Positions 53,408 to 62,137 of a stretch of DNA of 64,000 nt are shown in pieces. This DNA is from Desulfovibrio inopinatus DSM 10711 (GTDB lineage: Bacteria; Desulfobacterota; Desulfovibrionia; Desulfovibrionales; Desulfovibrionaceae): assembly GCF_000429305.1 (NCBI RefSeq), contig NZ_KE386881.1, positions 97,154 to 161,153 on the forward strand, given 5' to 3'. Under the pieces are notes generated by a model. That model did no database searches. It was not told where the DNA came from and was given only the letters and a program-made list of their open reading frames with translations. Position 1 is the stretch's first letter, and every line of letters starts with the position of its first letter. The translations under genes and the position numbers were made by a program.

Positions 53408-54079
53408 ATGCTGCCTATCGCTGTTTTCGTTTCCGGCTCCGGATCCAACTTGCAAAGTATTATCGACAAAATGGAACAAGGTGCCCTTCACGTGGATATC
53501 CGCCTTGTACTCTCCAACAAGCCCGACGCCTACGGACTCGAACGCGCCCGAAAGCATGGACTTCCAACGGTTATTCTCCCTCATGGCGACTACCCCGACC
53601 GAAACGCGTATGATGAAGCGCTGCTGCGTGAAGTCGACCAGGCGCAGGCTGATGTCATCGCGTTAGCCGGGTTCATGCGTATTCTTGGCCCAACGTTTGT
53701 TTCGTCCCGACGCAACCACATCGTCAATATTCATCCGGCAATTCTTCCGAGCTTCAAAGGAATTCATGGGCAACAGGACGCCGCCGACTATGGCGTCACC
53801 CTTTCCGGTGCAACGGTTCATCTCGTTGACGAAAAAATGGATCATGGCCCCATCATTATTCAGGCGGCCGTCCCCGCGTATCCCGACGACGATGGTGATA
53901 GCCTCGGGAAACGCATTCTTGCCCTGGAGCACCGCATTTATCCTCAAGCGCTGCAATGGATCGCCACAGACCGTCTCAAAATCGAAGGTCGAAAAACCCG
54001 CATTGAGCAGTCCGAAATACCTCAAGCTGCAATGACAACGCCGTGCCTCGTGAATCCTCCGTTAGAGGAAGGGTTCTAA
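53408..54079 (+). CDS. purN: phosphoribosylglycinamide formyltransferase
   Basis: 223 residues; adds a formyl group to GAR in purine synthesis with 10-formyl-THF. Motifs SGSGSNLQ, NIHPAILPSFKGIHG (catalytic His) and HLVDEKMDHGPII (catalytic Asp) are in order. ATG 53408 was chosen; a frame extension upstream to 53357 is less likely. It is placed between tetrapyrrole genes without obvious reason. Its C-terminal ~35 residues (QSEIPQAAMTTPCLVNPP) exceed the minimal family length. Confidence 0.93.
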   Translation: MLPIAVFVSGSGSNLQSIIDKMEQGALHVDIRLVLSNKPDAYGLERARKHGLPTVILPHGDYPDRNAYDEALLREVDQAQADVIALAGFMRILGPTFVSSRRNHIVNIHPAILPSFKGIHGQQDAADYGVTLSGATVHLVDEKMDHGPIIIQAAVPAYPDDDGDSLGKRILALEHRIYPQALQWIATDRLKIEGRKTRIEQSEIPQAAMTTPCLVNPPLEEGF

Positions 54080-54249
54080 AGTTATTACAATAAAAAGAAG
54101 ATAACTTCGGCGGATCAAAGAACTTGAACAGGTTGCAACACCATAGCGGAATGCAAGATTAAGACACTCAGCTCTTCCCCATGGGAAAGATGCAAGTACC
54201 GACCGTTACATTCTCATCTGTGCGTGCGACATAAAGAATAGACTTCTCT

Positions 54250-54325
54250 GCGTTTCATGCCAATTTCTACGAAACGCCAGTAATAAAGGTTTGGGCGAAA
54301 AGAGAGGGGAATTCTATCCCCTCTC
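54250..54325 (+). promoter_or_regulatory. two hairpins in the cbiG leader
   Basis: GCGTTTC (54250-54256) pairs with GAAACGC (54271-54277), and GAGAGGGGA (54302-54310) with TCCCCTCTC (54317-54325). The second is close to the cbiG ribosome binding site. They could be leader RNA structures or a terminator for purN, but no cobalamin-box consensus is present. Confidence 0.4.
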
Positions 54326-54353
54326 CCCTTCCCCTGACCGCCGGAGACTGCCT

Positions 54354-55388
54354 ATGAACATCGCCATATATGCTCTGACCCCAGACGGGGCGCGGTTAGG
54401 CGACGCATTACGTCGAGCTTTTGACGGTACACTTTTTCTCCCAATGCGATGGGCGCGCGAACATAATGCAACGGGCTTTGAACGCATTGTGGATGCGGTG
54501 GCAGAAGGCTTTGAACGCTACGATGGGCTTATCTTCCTGACCGCATGTGGGATTGCTGTGCGTTCGATTGCACCACTTTTGCAAGGGAAAACGAAAGACC
54601 CGGCCGTTGTGGTCATGGACCAAGCCGGACGATTTGCTATCAGCCTGCTGTCCGGGCATTTGGGCGGAGCCAATGGGTTGGCCGAACATATCGCGGCCGT
54701 CACAGGAGGAACCGCCGTTATTACGACAGCAACGGATGTTATAGGTGCTCCGGCTATCGATATTGTCGCGAAACAGGCTCGCTTGCGAGCCGCTCACGAC
54801 ATCGGGTTTCGAGAAATTGCAGCAGCCTTAGCCGCTGGAGAACCGGTATCATTGTTCGATCCGCAAGGATTATTACCATTGACGCCGAAAGAATCCGGAT
54901 GTTTTGTGTGGGCATCTGCCCCGCTTGGCCCTGCGGAAACCGATCCAGAGGTGGTGGTGGATTTTCGAGAGCATCGCAATCGACCGGGACGTCTTGTGCT
55001 CCACCCACCGGTTCTCGTTGCCGGAGTGGGATGCCGCAAAGAGGCATCGGCCGAAGATATTCTGGAGTGTATTACATTGGCTCTGTCAAAAGCCAACTTG
55101 GCCGCCAAAAGCGTGGCCATCGTGACCAGCATTGATGCCAAAAGCGAAGAACCCGGCCTCTTGGCCGCAGCCACGGCATTATCAGCCAAAACCCTGTTTT
55201 TCTCCGCGGAAGAACTCGGCAGTGTAACAACACCCACTCCGTCGAGAACCGTGGAACGCCATATGGGAGTGAAGAACGTATGCGAGGCAGCAGCCATGTT
55301 GGCAGCCCAGACAAATCGGCTCCTTGTGACCAAAGTCAAAACACAGACAGCCACGACAGCCATCGCTCGAATACAGCAGCCGGTATAA
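54354..55388 (+). CDS. cbiG: cobalt-precorrin 5A hydrolase CbiG
   Basis: 344 residues; opens the ring and releases acetaldehyde in the anaerobic cobalamin route. N-terminal CbiG domain: FLTACGIAVRSIAPLLQGKTKDPAVVVMDQ and SLLSGHLGGANGLAEHIA. C-terminal domain: VLVAGVGCRKEASAEDI. CGGAGA lies upstream of ATG 54354. Its 3' end overlaps the cbiH start by 109 bases in another frame. Confidence 0.92.
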   Translation: MNIAIYALTPDGARLGDALRRAFDGTLFLPMRWAREHNATGFERIVDAVAEGFERYDGLIFLTACGIAVRSIAPLLQGKTKDPAVVVMDQAGRFAISLLSGHLGGANGLAEHIAAVTGGTAVITTATDVIGAPAIDIVAKQARLRAAHDIGFREIAAALAAGEPVSLFDPQGLLPLTPKESGCFVWASAPLGPAETDPEVVVDFREHRNRPGRLVLHPPVLVAGVGCRKEASAEDILECITLALSKANLAAKSVAIVTSIDAKSEEPGLLAAATALSAKTLFFSAEELGSVTTPTPSRTVERHMGVKNVCEAAAMLAAQTNRLLVTKVKTQTATTAIARIQQPV

Positions 55389-56131
55389 CGGTTGTCGGTC
55401 TCGGGCCGGGCGATGCAAGTCTGTTACCGCCCCGTGCGGCCGACGCCATTGCCAGTGCAGATTCGATCGTCGGGTATACAACATATATTCGCCTCATTCC
55501 CGAAGCATTGCTCGTTGGAAAAACGATCATCGAAACGGGCATGACCGGAGAAGTGGCTCGATGTGAACGAGCCGTTGCTGAAGCGGTCTCAGGAAAAGAA
55601 ACCGTGGTTGTCTCAAGTGGAGATCCCGGTGTCTACGGTATGGCTGGACTCGTTATTGAAATTTTGGAAAAACAAAACCGTCTTGAGACCGTTCCATGCC
55701 AGGTGATTCCGGGCATCAGCGCCGCGACGGCCGCCGCCGCCTTGTTGGGCGCTCCACTGACGCATGATTTCGCCGTAATCAGTCTCAGCGATCTTCTCAC
55801 ACCATGGGAAACCATCGCAAAACGACTCGATTGCGCAGCACAGGCCGATTTCGTTATCGTGCTGTACAATCCACGCTCCAAGCGTCGTCAAGACCACCTT
55901 CCCAATGCTCTCGAAATTGTACGCCGGTACAGGCTCCCCACCACGCCGGTCGGCCTTGTTCGCGAGGCTTTCCGACCGGGAGAGGAGACAAAGCAATACA
56001 CCCTCTCCACAGTCGACGTGGATGCCGTCGATATGTTAAGCATCCTTATCATTGGCAATTCTGCGACTCGAATGGCAGGACCGATGATGCTGACACCACG
56101 CGGCTATGCTGGCAAATACGCTTTAGGGTAG
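55280..56131 (+). CDS. cbiH: precorrin-3B/cobalt-factor III C17-methyltransferase
   Basis: 283 residues. Tetrapyrrole methylase fold: VVGLGPGDASLLPPRA, VVSSGDPGVYGMAG, PGISAATAAAALLGAPLTHDFAVISLSD and LYNPRSKRR. The methylase proper begins about residue 36; the only ATG, GTG or TTG seen ahead of it in frame is ATG 55280, which overlaps cbiG by 109 bases and encodes a polar Ser/Asp-rich extension. A programmed frameshift giving a CbiG-CbiH fusion is possible. It follows precorrin/cobalt chemistry fed by cobA-hemD. Confidence 0.9.
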   Translation: MRGSSHVGSPDKSAPCDQSQNTDSHDSHRSNTAAGITVVGLGPGDASLLPPRAADAIASADSIVGYTTYIRLIPEALLVGKTIIETGMTGEVARCERAVAEAVSGKETVVVSSGDPGVYGMAGLVIEILEKQNRLETVPCQVIPGISAATAAAALLGAPLTHDFAVISLSDLLTPWETIAKRLDCAAQADFVIVLYNPRSKRRQDHLPNALEIVRRYRLPTTPVGLVREAFRPGEETKQYTLSTVDVDAVDMLSILIIGNSATRMAGPMMLTPRGYAGKYALG

Positions 56132-56285
56132 AGACGAAAATGGACCTCGTCGATGATGAGAGAAACGTCATTTTTTTCGTGTCGAACCTTCCATATGTCG
56201 TATCGCCTTGACAGTATTAGGATAGTCGCCGTATTGGCTTATTTGCTTCTTTAACCTAACTTCTACTCTTGGGAGGTGTAGAGGA

Positions 56286-56678
56286 ATGAAACGGACTCTT
56301 CTGACAATGTTGAGCTGTTTGGCGTTGGTGACCATGTTTTACCTGCCCAATCTGCAGGCGACCGAAGCTCCTGCTGATATGACCATTCAACCGCTCGAAG
56401 GCATGAAAGTCACCAAAGCACCTGTTGACTTCTCGCACAAGGGACATGCTGCGCTTGATTGTAAAGCCTGCCACCATAAATGGGACGGCACGAGCGAAAT
56501 CAAAGGTTGTGCCTCTGAAGGTTGTCATACCGACGGCGCTAACAAAAAAGGCGATCACTCCTTCTATCGTGCATTCCACGATATGAAGAGCGAAAACAGC
56601 TGCCTGGGTTGCCACAGAGCCAACAAGGGCAAAGCTGGACCGACCAAGTGTAACGATTGCCATCCTAAAAAAAGCTAA
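56286..56678 (+). CDS. class I tetraheme cytochrome c3
   Basis: 130 residues with a signal peptide (LTMLSCLALVTMFYLPNLQA). Four heme motifs CKACH, CASEGCH (CX4CH), CLGCH and CNDCH, with axial His such as FSHKGH near the start of the mature part and HSFYRAFH, match periplasmic type I cytochrome c3. It shuttles electrons from hydrogenases and formate dehydrogenase to membrane complexes, so it is a natural partner of FdhAB in this window. AGAGGA lies directly before the ATG, and a terminator follows 12 bases after the stop. Confidence 0.95.
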   Translation: MKRTLLTMLSCLALVTMFYLPNLQATEAPADMTIQPLEGMKVTKAPVDFSHKGHAALDCKACHHKWDGTSEIKGCASEGCHTDGANKKGDHSFYRAFHDMKSENSCLGCHRANKGKAGPTKCNDCHPKKS

Positions 56679-56690
56679 CGCCATTCTGTT

Positions 56691-56718
56691 AAGAGGCCGC
56701 CCAAGCGGCCTCTTTTCT
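56691..56718 (+). terminator. intrinsic terminator of cytochrome c3
   Basis: AAGAGGCCGC (56691-56700) and GCGGCCTCTT (56705-56714) around CCAA, followed by T-rich bases (TTTTCTT). Confidence 0.9.
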
Positions 56719-56756
56719 TCCGCAGACCGGGCCATTGCGGCCATGCGAGGTGAGAG

Positions 56757-59216
56757 ATGCCTTCCAAACCGCCAGCGAATGACAATATTCAAGACGATAT
56801 CATGGACCTGACCGAACTCATGGGAGACGACGACGCCCAAGGTCATGGCGACGATCTGGACATGAACTTCGAACAGGAACTTGAAGATCTTTTTTCCGAC
56901 GGTCCGGACGAAACCACCCCTGAAAGACCCCAAACAGACAATGCCGATGATATATCGGATGCGTCCCCCTTCGCATCGGCCGATGATGAACCTATAGAAC
57001 TCGGTGATGACGATATTGCCGATCTCAATCTTGACGACGCGTTTGATCTGCCGGAAGCGCAAAGTGCAGATGACGATGAGCATGCACCAGAAACCGGAGG
57101 CGAAATAGACCTCGCCGGTTTGGATGCACTTATTACGGAAACGCGTGCACAAGCAGACTTTTCAGAAAACACCGATCCCATGGATTTGGAGCCCTTCGAG
57201 CTCAGTGACATTGTTCCCGAAGACGACCAAGAGCCATTTGACCTCGAAGATGCCCTCATCGAAGAAGAGCCCGATAGCGCCCCCCTTGAATTGACAGAGC
57301 CTCTTGAACCGGATGAAGACGCCGAGGCCCCTGACTTGGCTGAACCGGATGTGTCGGTCGCAGTTCCTCCCGTCGATGACAGCTCTCCAGTTTCCGACGA
57401 TGCATTGTCCGCTTTTGAAGAACGTCTTGCGGCACTTGAAGAAAAAGCCGTGGCCTATGACACCATGGAACAGTCGCTGACCGCAACGTTTGAGGACATG
57501 CTTTCCACCAAAATTTCCGAACTCAAAACCGAGTTGGCCGCAGATTCAGATCCGGTAGCCGATCCGACGGAGGCTATCGATTCCATGGCTGAAGCCCTTC
57601 GGGCGGAATTGACAGAACGTATCAAAGACCTGAAAGCCGAGCTTGTTCCACAATCTGAAGAAGCAGACGATATGGTCCCCCCGGTTACCGAAGAAACTCT
57701 TGACGGCAAACTCCATAGCCTACGCGACGAACTTGTCGCGACTATTTCCGAAAGCGAAACCGCCTCTGTGGACGAAGCCAAACGACTTGTTGCCGAACTC
57801 GAACAGTCAGTCTCTCAAAAAGACGAGCAAGAACCTGCGTTTGATCCTCAAGCATTTAAAGCAGAAGTCATCGATATCGTGACGTCCGCCATCATGGTTG
57901 AGGTGGATTCAAAACTCACTGCGCAGGCCCCACCTTCGACAGAAGAACTCACCGAAAGCACCAAAGCGGCCATCCTTGCGGAACTGCCACAGACTCCTTC
58001 GGCAGACGAACTGACAGAAAATATCAAAGCTACGGTGCTGGCCGATGTCGATGAAAAGTTGGCGCAGATGCAGCCGGCGGAAGAACTCACCGAAACCATC
58101 AAAGCGGCCATTCTGGCGGAGTTGCCACAAGCTCCTTCGGTGGATGAACTGACAGAAAGCATCAAAACGGCCCTGCTGGCCGATGTCGATGAGAAGTTGA
58201 CGCAGATGCAACCGGCGGAGGTCCCCTCAGCGGAAGAACTCACCGAAAGCACCAAAGCGGCCATCCTTGCGGAACTGCCACAGGCTCCTTCGGCAGACGA
58301 ACTGACAGAAAATATCAAAGCCACGGTGCTGGCCGATGTTGATGAGAAGTTGGCGCAGATGCAGCCGGCGGAAGTCCCCTCGACGGAAGAACTCACCGAA
58401 GCCATCAAAGCGGCCATCCTTGCGGAGTTGCCACAAGCTCCTTCGGCGGACGAACTGACAGAAAGCATCAAAACTGCCCTGCTGGCCGATGTCGATGAGA
58501 AGTTGACGCAGATGCAACCGGCGGACGTCCCCTCGACGGAAGAACTTGCCGAAGTCATCAAGACGGAAGTCATGACGGAAGTCAATGCTCGCTTCGCTCA
58601 AGCTGCAAACAATGATGCCCAAGTTGTGGAAAACTTTAAGAGCACGGTTCTTGATGAAGTTGATAGCCGCTTGACCGATATGACCCTCTCAATGAAGCCA
58701 CCATCGACAAGCGAGTTGGCGGAAACGGTCAAACAGTCGCTCATGACCGATATTGACGCCCGATTTACGCAGGCAGAACAAGTCGATGCTGAAGCCGTGG
58801 CCGCGTTCCAGAAAAAAATTATGGATGATGTCGAGGCAAAGTTTGCCGAACACACTCCGGCCGAATTGCCATCGCGTGAAGAACTGATAGAAAGCATCAG
58901 TGCATCGCTCCTGGAAGAAGCGACTCAACGCTTCGAATCCAGATTCGCCGAATTGCAAGCATCTTTACAGGAAGAGGTCGAGAGCAAACTAGCCGCAAAG
59001 CCGGCTGGAGCGGACGATCAAGCCCTGGAAGAAATGTCGCAACGCCTTGAATTCGATGAAGCGACCTTGGAGAACAAGCTTGACGCAAGCGCCGTCAAAG
59101 CACTCCTCGAAGATACAAAGGCCGAATTGATGATGGAAGTCCGTTCGGAAATTCCAAAAGCCGCAGCTCGAATCATTCGCGAAGAAATTGCTGCATTGGC
59201 TCAGGAGCTCCAATAA
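56757..59216 (+). CDS. acidic coiled-coil repeat protein, unknown
   Basis: 819 residues. The N-terminal third is very acidic with no secondary-structure marks (LTELMGDDDAQG; ELEDLFSDGPDE). From about 205 on it is heptad-like, rich in Glu, Ala, Lys and Leu. Residues ~395-600 hold repeats of ELTESxKAAILAELPQxPSADELTENIKATVLADVDEKLAQMQPA type. The C-terminus is helical (IIREEIAALAQELQ). There is no signal peptide or membrane segment. It starts at ATG 56757 with AGGTGAGAG upstream and ends near a terminator. I recognise no family; a scaffold or cytoskeletal role is conceivable but not shown. Confidence 0.75.
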   Translation: MPSKPPANDNIQDDIMDLTELMGDDDAQGHGDDLDMNFEQELEDLFSDGPDETTPERPQTDNADDISDASPFASADDEPIELGDDDIADLNLDDAFDLPEAQSADDDEHAPETGGEIDLAGLDALITETRAQADFSENTDPMDLEPFELSDIVPEDDQEPFDLEDALIEEEPDSAPLELTEPLEPDEDAEAPDLAEPDVSVAVPPVDDSSPVSDDALSAFEERLAALEEKAVAYDTMEQSLTATFEDMLSTKISELKTELAADSDPVADPTEAIDSMAEALRAELTERIKDLKAELVPQSEEADDMVPPVTEETLDGKLHSLRDELVATISESETASVDEAKRLVAELEQSVSQKDEQEPAFDPQAFKAEVIDIVTSAIMVEVDSKLTAQAPPSTEELTESTKAAILAELPQTPSADELTENIKATVLADVDEKLAQMQPAEELTETIKAAILAELPQAPSVDELTESIKTALLADVDEKLTQMQPAEVPSAEELTESTKAAILAELPQAPSADELTENIKATVLADVDEKLAQMQPAEVPSTEELTEAIKAAILAELPQAPSADELTESIKTALLADVDEKLTQMQPADVPSTEELAEVIKTEVMTEVNARFAQAANNDAQVVENFKSTVLDEVDSRLTDMTLSMKPPSTSELAETVKQSLMTDIDARFTQAEQVDAEAVAAFQKKIMDDVEAKFAEHTPAELPSREELIESISASLLEEATQRFESRFAELQASLQEEVESKLAAKPAGADDQALEEMSQRLEFDEATLENKLDASAVKALLEDTKAELMMEVRSEIPKAAARIIREEIAALAQELQ
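57942..58560 (+). repeat. tandem 46-51-residue repeats within the acidic coiled-coil gene
   Basis: The marker GAAGAACTCACCGAA (or GAAGAACTTGCC in the last) starts at 57942, 58080, 58233, 58386 and 58539. Spacing is 138 bp once, then 153 bp three times; the longer units carry five extra residues (EVPSA/EVPST). Units 2-4 differ by few bases. Confidence 0.85.
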
Positions 59217-59222
59217 ACATAT

Positions 59223-59256
59223 CGGCGCGGTCGAATTGATTCGGCCGCGCCGTTTT
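59223..59256 (+). terminator. intrinsic terminator of the acidic repeat protein gene
   Basis: CGGCGCGG (59223-59230) and CCGCGCCG (59245-59252), with inner CGAAT/ATTCG pairing, then four T. It lies 7 bases before the next gene's ATG. Confidence 0.8.
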
Positions 59257-59262
59257 CAGGCC

Positions 59263-60474
59263 ATGCTCAGGCCTCTTCCCATAGCTTACCTCGTTTTTCC
59301 TCTCAGCCTGCTCATTGCCCGCACACAAGCGCTCCCTTTGCCGCGCAATTGGATTGACGGCTACTGGTGTCTTTGTCTGGCTCTCGGACTGCTTGTCCTC
59401 ATCACGAAAACGCCCTCAACACCCTCTCCCACCTCAGTTCGTATGGGCTCCCCATTGAATGCCTTTGGCGTTGTCATCGCCAGCACTGCTGGACTCTGCG
59501 TACTGTTCAAATTCGGGATACCGGTTCTGTTTGGTGAAGTGGCCCTTGTCAGCTGGCTTATGGAAGCGAAGCCTTTTTTCTATGTGCTGACAACGATTGT
59601 CTGGATTCACGCGTTCGGCCGTCTCCCCAAAAACGCATTTATCTGGCCTGGTATCGGGCTGGCCTGTGTTCTACTCACCGAATGCTTTGTTCTTTCTTTT
59701 CAACATGGCGCGCCGATACGTCCACTCGGTTCTGGTGAACCCAACTACGATGCCTGTTTGTTACTGCTGTCCTTATGGGCGGCTTTGGGAGAAAAAAAAC
59801 GTCGTACAGGAGCAATTTGCATTATCGCACTGGGTTTAGCTGCGTCTATGTCTCGTACAGCAGCCGCTGCGGCCATTGTATTGATGTTCCTTCATCCAGG
59901 ACGGCTTCTGATGCGTATTACCGCTATTCTTTTCTTTCTGAGCGCGGCGTGGTTCGCTTTTCAAGCGCGTGGGCTTTCCGCCAATGCCATAGAAGCATTC
60001 GATCGATTTTGGATGTGGCGAGCTGCACTGACGCTATGGAACAACTCCCCGGAAAGCGCTCTTTTGGGACATGCTCCGGGTGTTGCGTTACCGGTCCATA
60101 TTCCAGCGAGTCTTGCTGCCCTGTGGAAGGTTCAAACACAAGCATGGGGCCTCAGCGGGGTTCATCCATTTCTCTTCCATGGATTCTTCCCTCGTCTCGT
60201 CGCGACGTGGGGAGGGCTTGGAATCCTCACCGTGTTTATAAGTGCCGGGCTTTTTATCGCCAAGCATCGTCACAAACAGATGGCACTCGCGCTCGTTGCG
60301 GCATTGATCATCGAAGGCTCGACTCTTGGATTATTCTATCTGAGCAATGTCGCGGTGCCTATCCTCTTGGCGTGCTGGAGTGACATGGAACCGCGCCATA
60401 TTCTCCAGCACGACCACACTGCATCGGAAATACCTAATCCTCACGTTCTCCACTCACCTGAAACTTCCGCATAA
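59263..60474 (+). CDS. O-antigen ligase-like multispanning membrane protein
   Basis: 403 residues with about ten membrane helices. The stretch SMSRTAAAAAIVLMFL and the following large periplasmic-type loop with FDRFWMWRAAL and LLGHAPGV are typical of the Wzy/WaaL O-antigen polymerase/ligase family. It probably joins or extends a surface polysaccharide. ATG 59263 was chosen because it follows the terminator; an earlier ATG (59188) lies inside the upstream gene. Tail-to-tail overlap of 41 bases with the oxidoreductase gene. Confidence 0.75.
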   Translation: MLRPLPIAYLVFPLSLLIARTQALPLPRNWIDGYWCLCLALGLLVLITKTPSTPSPTSVRMGSPLNAFGVVIASTAGLCVLFKFGIPVLFGEVALVSWLMEAKPFFYVLTTIVWIHAFGRLPKNAFIWPGIGLACVLLTECFVLSFQHGAPIRPLGSGEPNYDACLLLLSLWAALGEKKRRTGAICIIALGLAASMSRTAAAAAIVLMFLHPGRLLMRITAILFFLSAAWFAFQARGLSANAIEAFDRFWMWRAALTLWNNSPESALLGHAPGVALPVHIPASLAALWKVQTQAWGLSGVHPFLFHGFFPRLVATWGGLGILTVFISAGLFIAKHRHKQMALALVAALIIEGSTLGLFYLSNVAVPILLACWSDMEPRHILQHDHTASEIPNPHVLHSPETSA

Positions 60475-61561
60475 ACCGCTTGTCGATAAAGTCTTTGATG
60501 AAAAACGCGATGCGTCCGGAAAAAATAAAATTCTTTTTCCGAAAAATCCCTGTTCCGTCACCACAATTCAAGATCAAGAGAAAGTTGGGATCGGTGTCGG
60601 TAAACGGCATAAGCGGTTCTCCGGCAACGGAAGCATCAAGGTTATGCTTCAAAATAGGATTTTCCCGAACTGGGTACACCCCAACTTTTGCCAAGGGATT
60701 CGGAAGAAAGGAAATGCAGTCCCCCCCTCCAAAAATATCAGGATACTCAGGATGTTGTAAAAATTTATTAACAGGCAAAGCACCGCTGGAGTCGGCAACG
60801 CCAGCGTTTGTAAACAGCGCAGGCGGGGCCACCCCCATGGCAAGAAAAACAACATCATACGGCAAGCGACGTTCATCACTGAGTACAAGCTCATCTTCCG
60901 TGAGTTGCACCGCCCGTACTCCCTGAAGGAGCGTAATATTTCGTTTAAAAAGATTCGCTGCTGCCAAGGTGCAGACACGTTCCGGAAACGAAGGAAGCAA
61001 CTGGCGACCAGCAACAAGGGTCACATCGGGCATTTCTTCGCCCAGTGATCGAATGAGGTGGCGAACGTTTCCGGCAACTTCAAAACCAGCAGGGCCTCCA
61101 CCGATAACCAGCACCCGTGGGGGATGTCCCTGCTCAACAAGTCCGGCAATATGCCTGGCTGCCGCAAGTAAATTTTCTATTGGCTTGACGGGGTAGACAT
61201 TCTGGCCTGTCGGACCGGATAACGGGTTGGGCACCCGGCTCCCCACATTGAACGAGACAATATCATAATCGATAGTCCCGTGATGTTCCGTACTCAAAAT
61301 TTTCGCTTGAGGATCAAAAGATACAACACGATCTTTGAGAAACGTCCCTCCCTGGTTACGGGTGAGCCGTTCTACATTGAAGCGTATTTCGGCAGGAGTG
61401 TAATAGCCACCAAGAGCCCCCGGTCCCATCCCAGAATAATAATGGTATGTCCCCGGTCCGATGACCGTAACACGGGCTCCCAATGCACAGGTTTCCGTTA
61501 AGCCAGCCAGCGTCGTGAGATGAGCGTGGCCGGCCCCAACCAAAACAAGATGTTTCGCCAT
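60434..61561 (-). CDS. FAD-dependent pyridine nucleotide-disulfide-type oxidoreductase (NDH-2/SQR-like)
   Basis: 375 residues. FAD-binding LVLVGAGHAHLTTL at the N-terminus, VLVIGGGPAGFEVAGNVR as the second nucleotide site, and DIFGGGDCISF near the end are as in type II NADH dehydrogenases and sulfide:quinone reductases. The pair of redox Cys of sulfide:quinone reductases is not clear (isolated Cys at GDC and NCGDG). GGAGGG precedes ATG 61561. The electron donor cannot be assigned; NADH dehydrogenase-2 is the better guess. Confidence 0.85.
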   Translation of the reverse strand: MAKHLVLVGAGHAHLTTLAGLTETCALGARVTVIGPGTYHYYSGMGPGALGGYYTPAEIRFNVERLTRNQGGTFLKDRVVSFDPQAKILSTEHHGTIDYDIVSFNVGSRVPNPLSGPTGQNVYPVKPIENLLAAARHIAGLVEQGHPPRVLVIGGGPAGFEVAGNVRHLIRSLGEEMPDVTLVAGRQLLPSFPERVCTLAAANLFKRNITLLQGVRAVQLTEDELVLSDERRLPYDVVFLAMGVAPPALFTNAGVADSSGALPVNKFLQHPEYPDIFGGGDCISFLPNPLAKVGVYPVRENPILKHNLDASVAGEPLMPFTDTDPNFLLILNCGDGTGIFRKKNFIFSGRIAFFIKDFIDKRFMRKFQVSGERED

Positions 61562-61626
61562 ACATCCCTCCTGCGCCATGTCATGGTATTGGCAAGGCTT
61601 GACCGGGAACGGCGCGTATAAACAAG

Positions 61627-62031
61627 TTATTCTTTAGGAATCAAATCAAGCCGACGCATCTCGGCAAGAATGGCTTTCTCTTCAATCGGCTTTTGAAGAA
61701 ATGAAGCCACCGTTCCAAGATACATAGCATCATGGGTTTCATCATCGTCCTCAAGCACCGACGTCACGATAATTTTCGACCGCTTTTCGGCAGGGATGCC
61801 GAAATCTTTTTCAATCTCCCGAATCTCTGCCAATGCGCTTGGCCCATCAATGACAGGCATAAGCAGGTCAAGACAGATCAGGTCATATGGATTGTTTTCA
61901 TCAAGAGCCTTCTGAACCATCATGACGGCTTCCTCACCGTTTTCCACGGTATCGCATTCAGCATGAGCATGGAGAATATACTCGAGAAAACTCCTACTGT
62001 AAAAATCATCATCAACAATAAGCGCTCGCAT
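61627..62031 (-). CDS. stand-alone receiver (CheY-like) response regulator
   Basis: 134 residues: ALIVDDDFYSRSFLEYIL, phospho-Asp in LICLDLLMPVIDG near 57, KIIVTSV with the switch Ser/Thr, and FLQKPIEE (Lys). It has no output domain, so it acts by protein contact or relays phosphate. ATG 62031 is preceded by TTGGGAG; the longer frame to 62064 was rejected. The cognate kinase is not adjacent. Confidence 0.92.
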   Translation of the reverse strand: MRALIVDDDFYSRSFLEYILHAHAECDTVENGEEAVMMVQKALDENNPYDLICLDLLMPVIDGPSALAEIREIEKDFGIPAEKRSKIIVTSVLEDDDETHDAMYLGTVASFLQKPIEEKAILAEMRRLDLIPKE

Positions 62032-62137
62032 GTGTTCTCCCAAGGTCGTTAGGCGTGCAGACATGAGATAGGTGGTTTGTTGGCAATTAATCGTCTACCC
62101 GTGAGCAGCAAGCTGTGTCAAGATACAGAGAAATCTC

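Noticed and set aside
54326-54353. Cobalamin riboswitch before cbiG
   Set aside because: A stretch GACCGCCGGAGACTGCC loosely resembles part of a B12-type motif, but the other conserved boxes are missing and it abuts the start codon.
56220-56285. Sigma54 promoter before cytochrome c3 (TTGGC ... TTTGC)
   Set aside because: The GG-to-GC spacing is about 7 bases instead of the required 10.
57848-58585. Long antisense ORF in the repeat region of the acidic protein gene
   Set aside because: It mirrors the low-complexity repeat (Ser-rich SVSSSAEG-like) and is a codon-bias artefact of the plus-strand gene.
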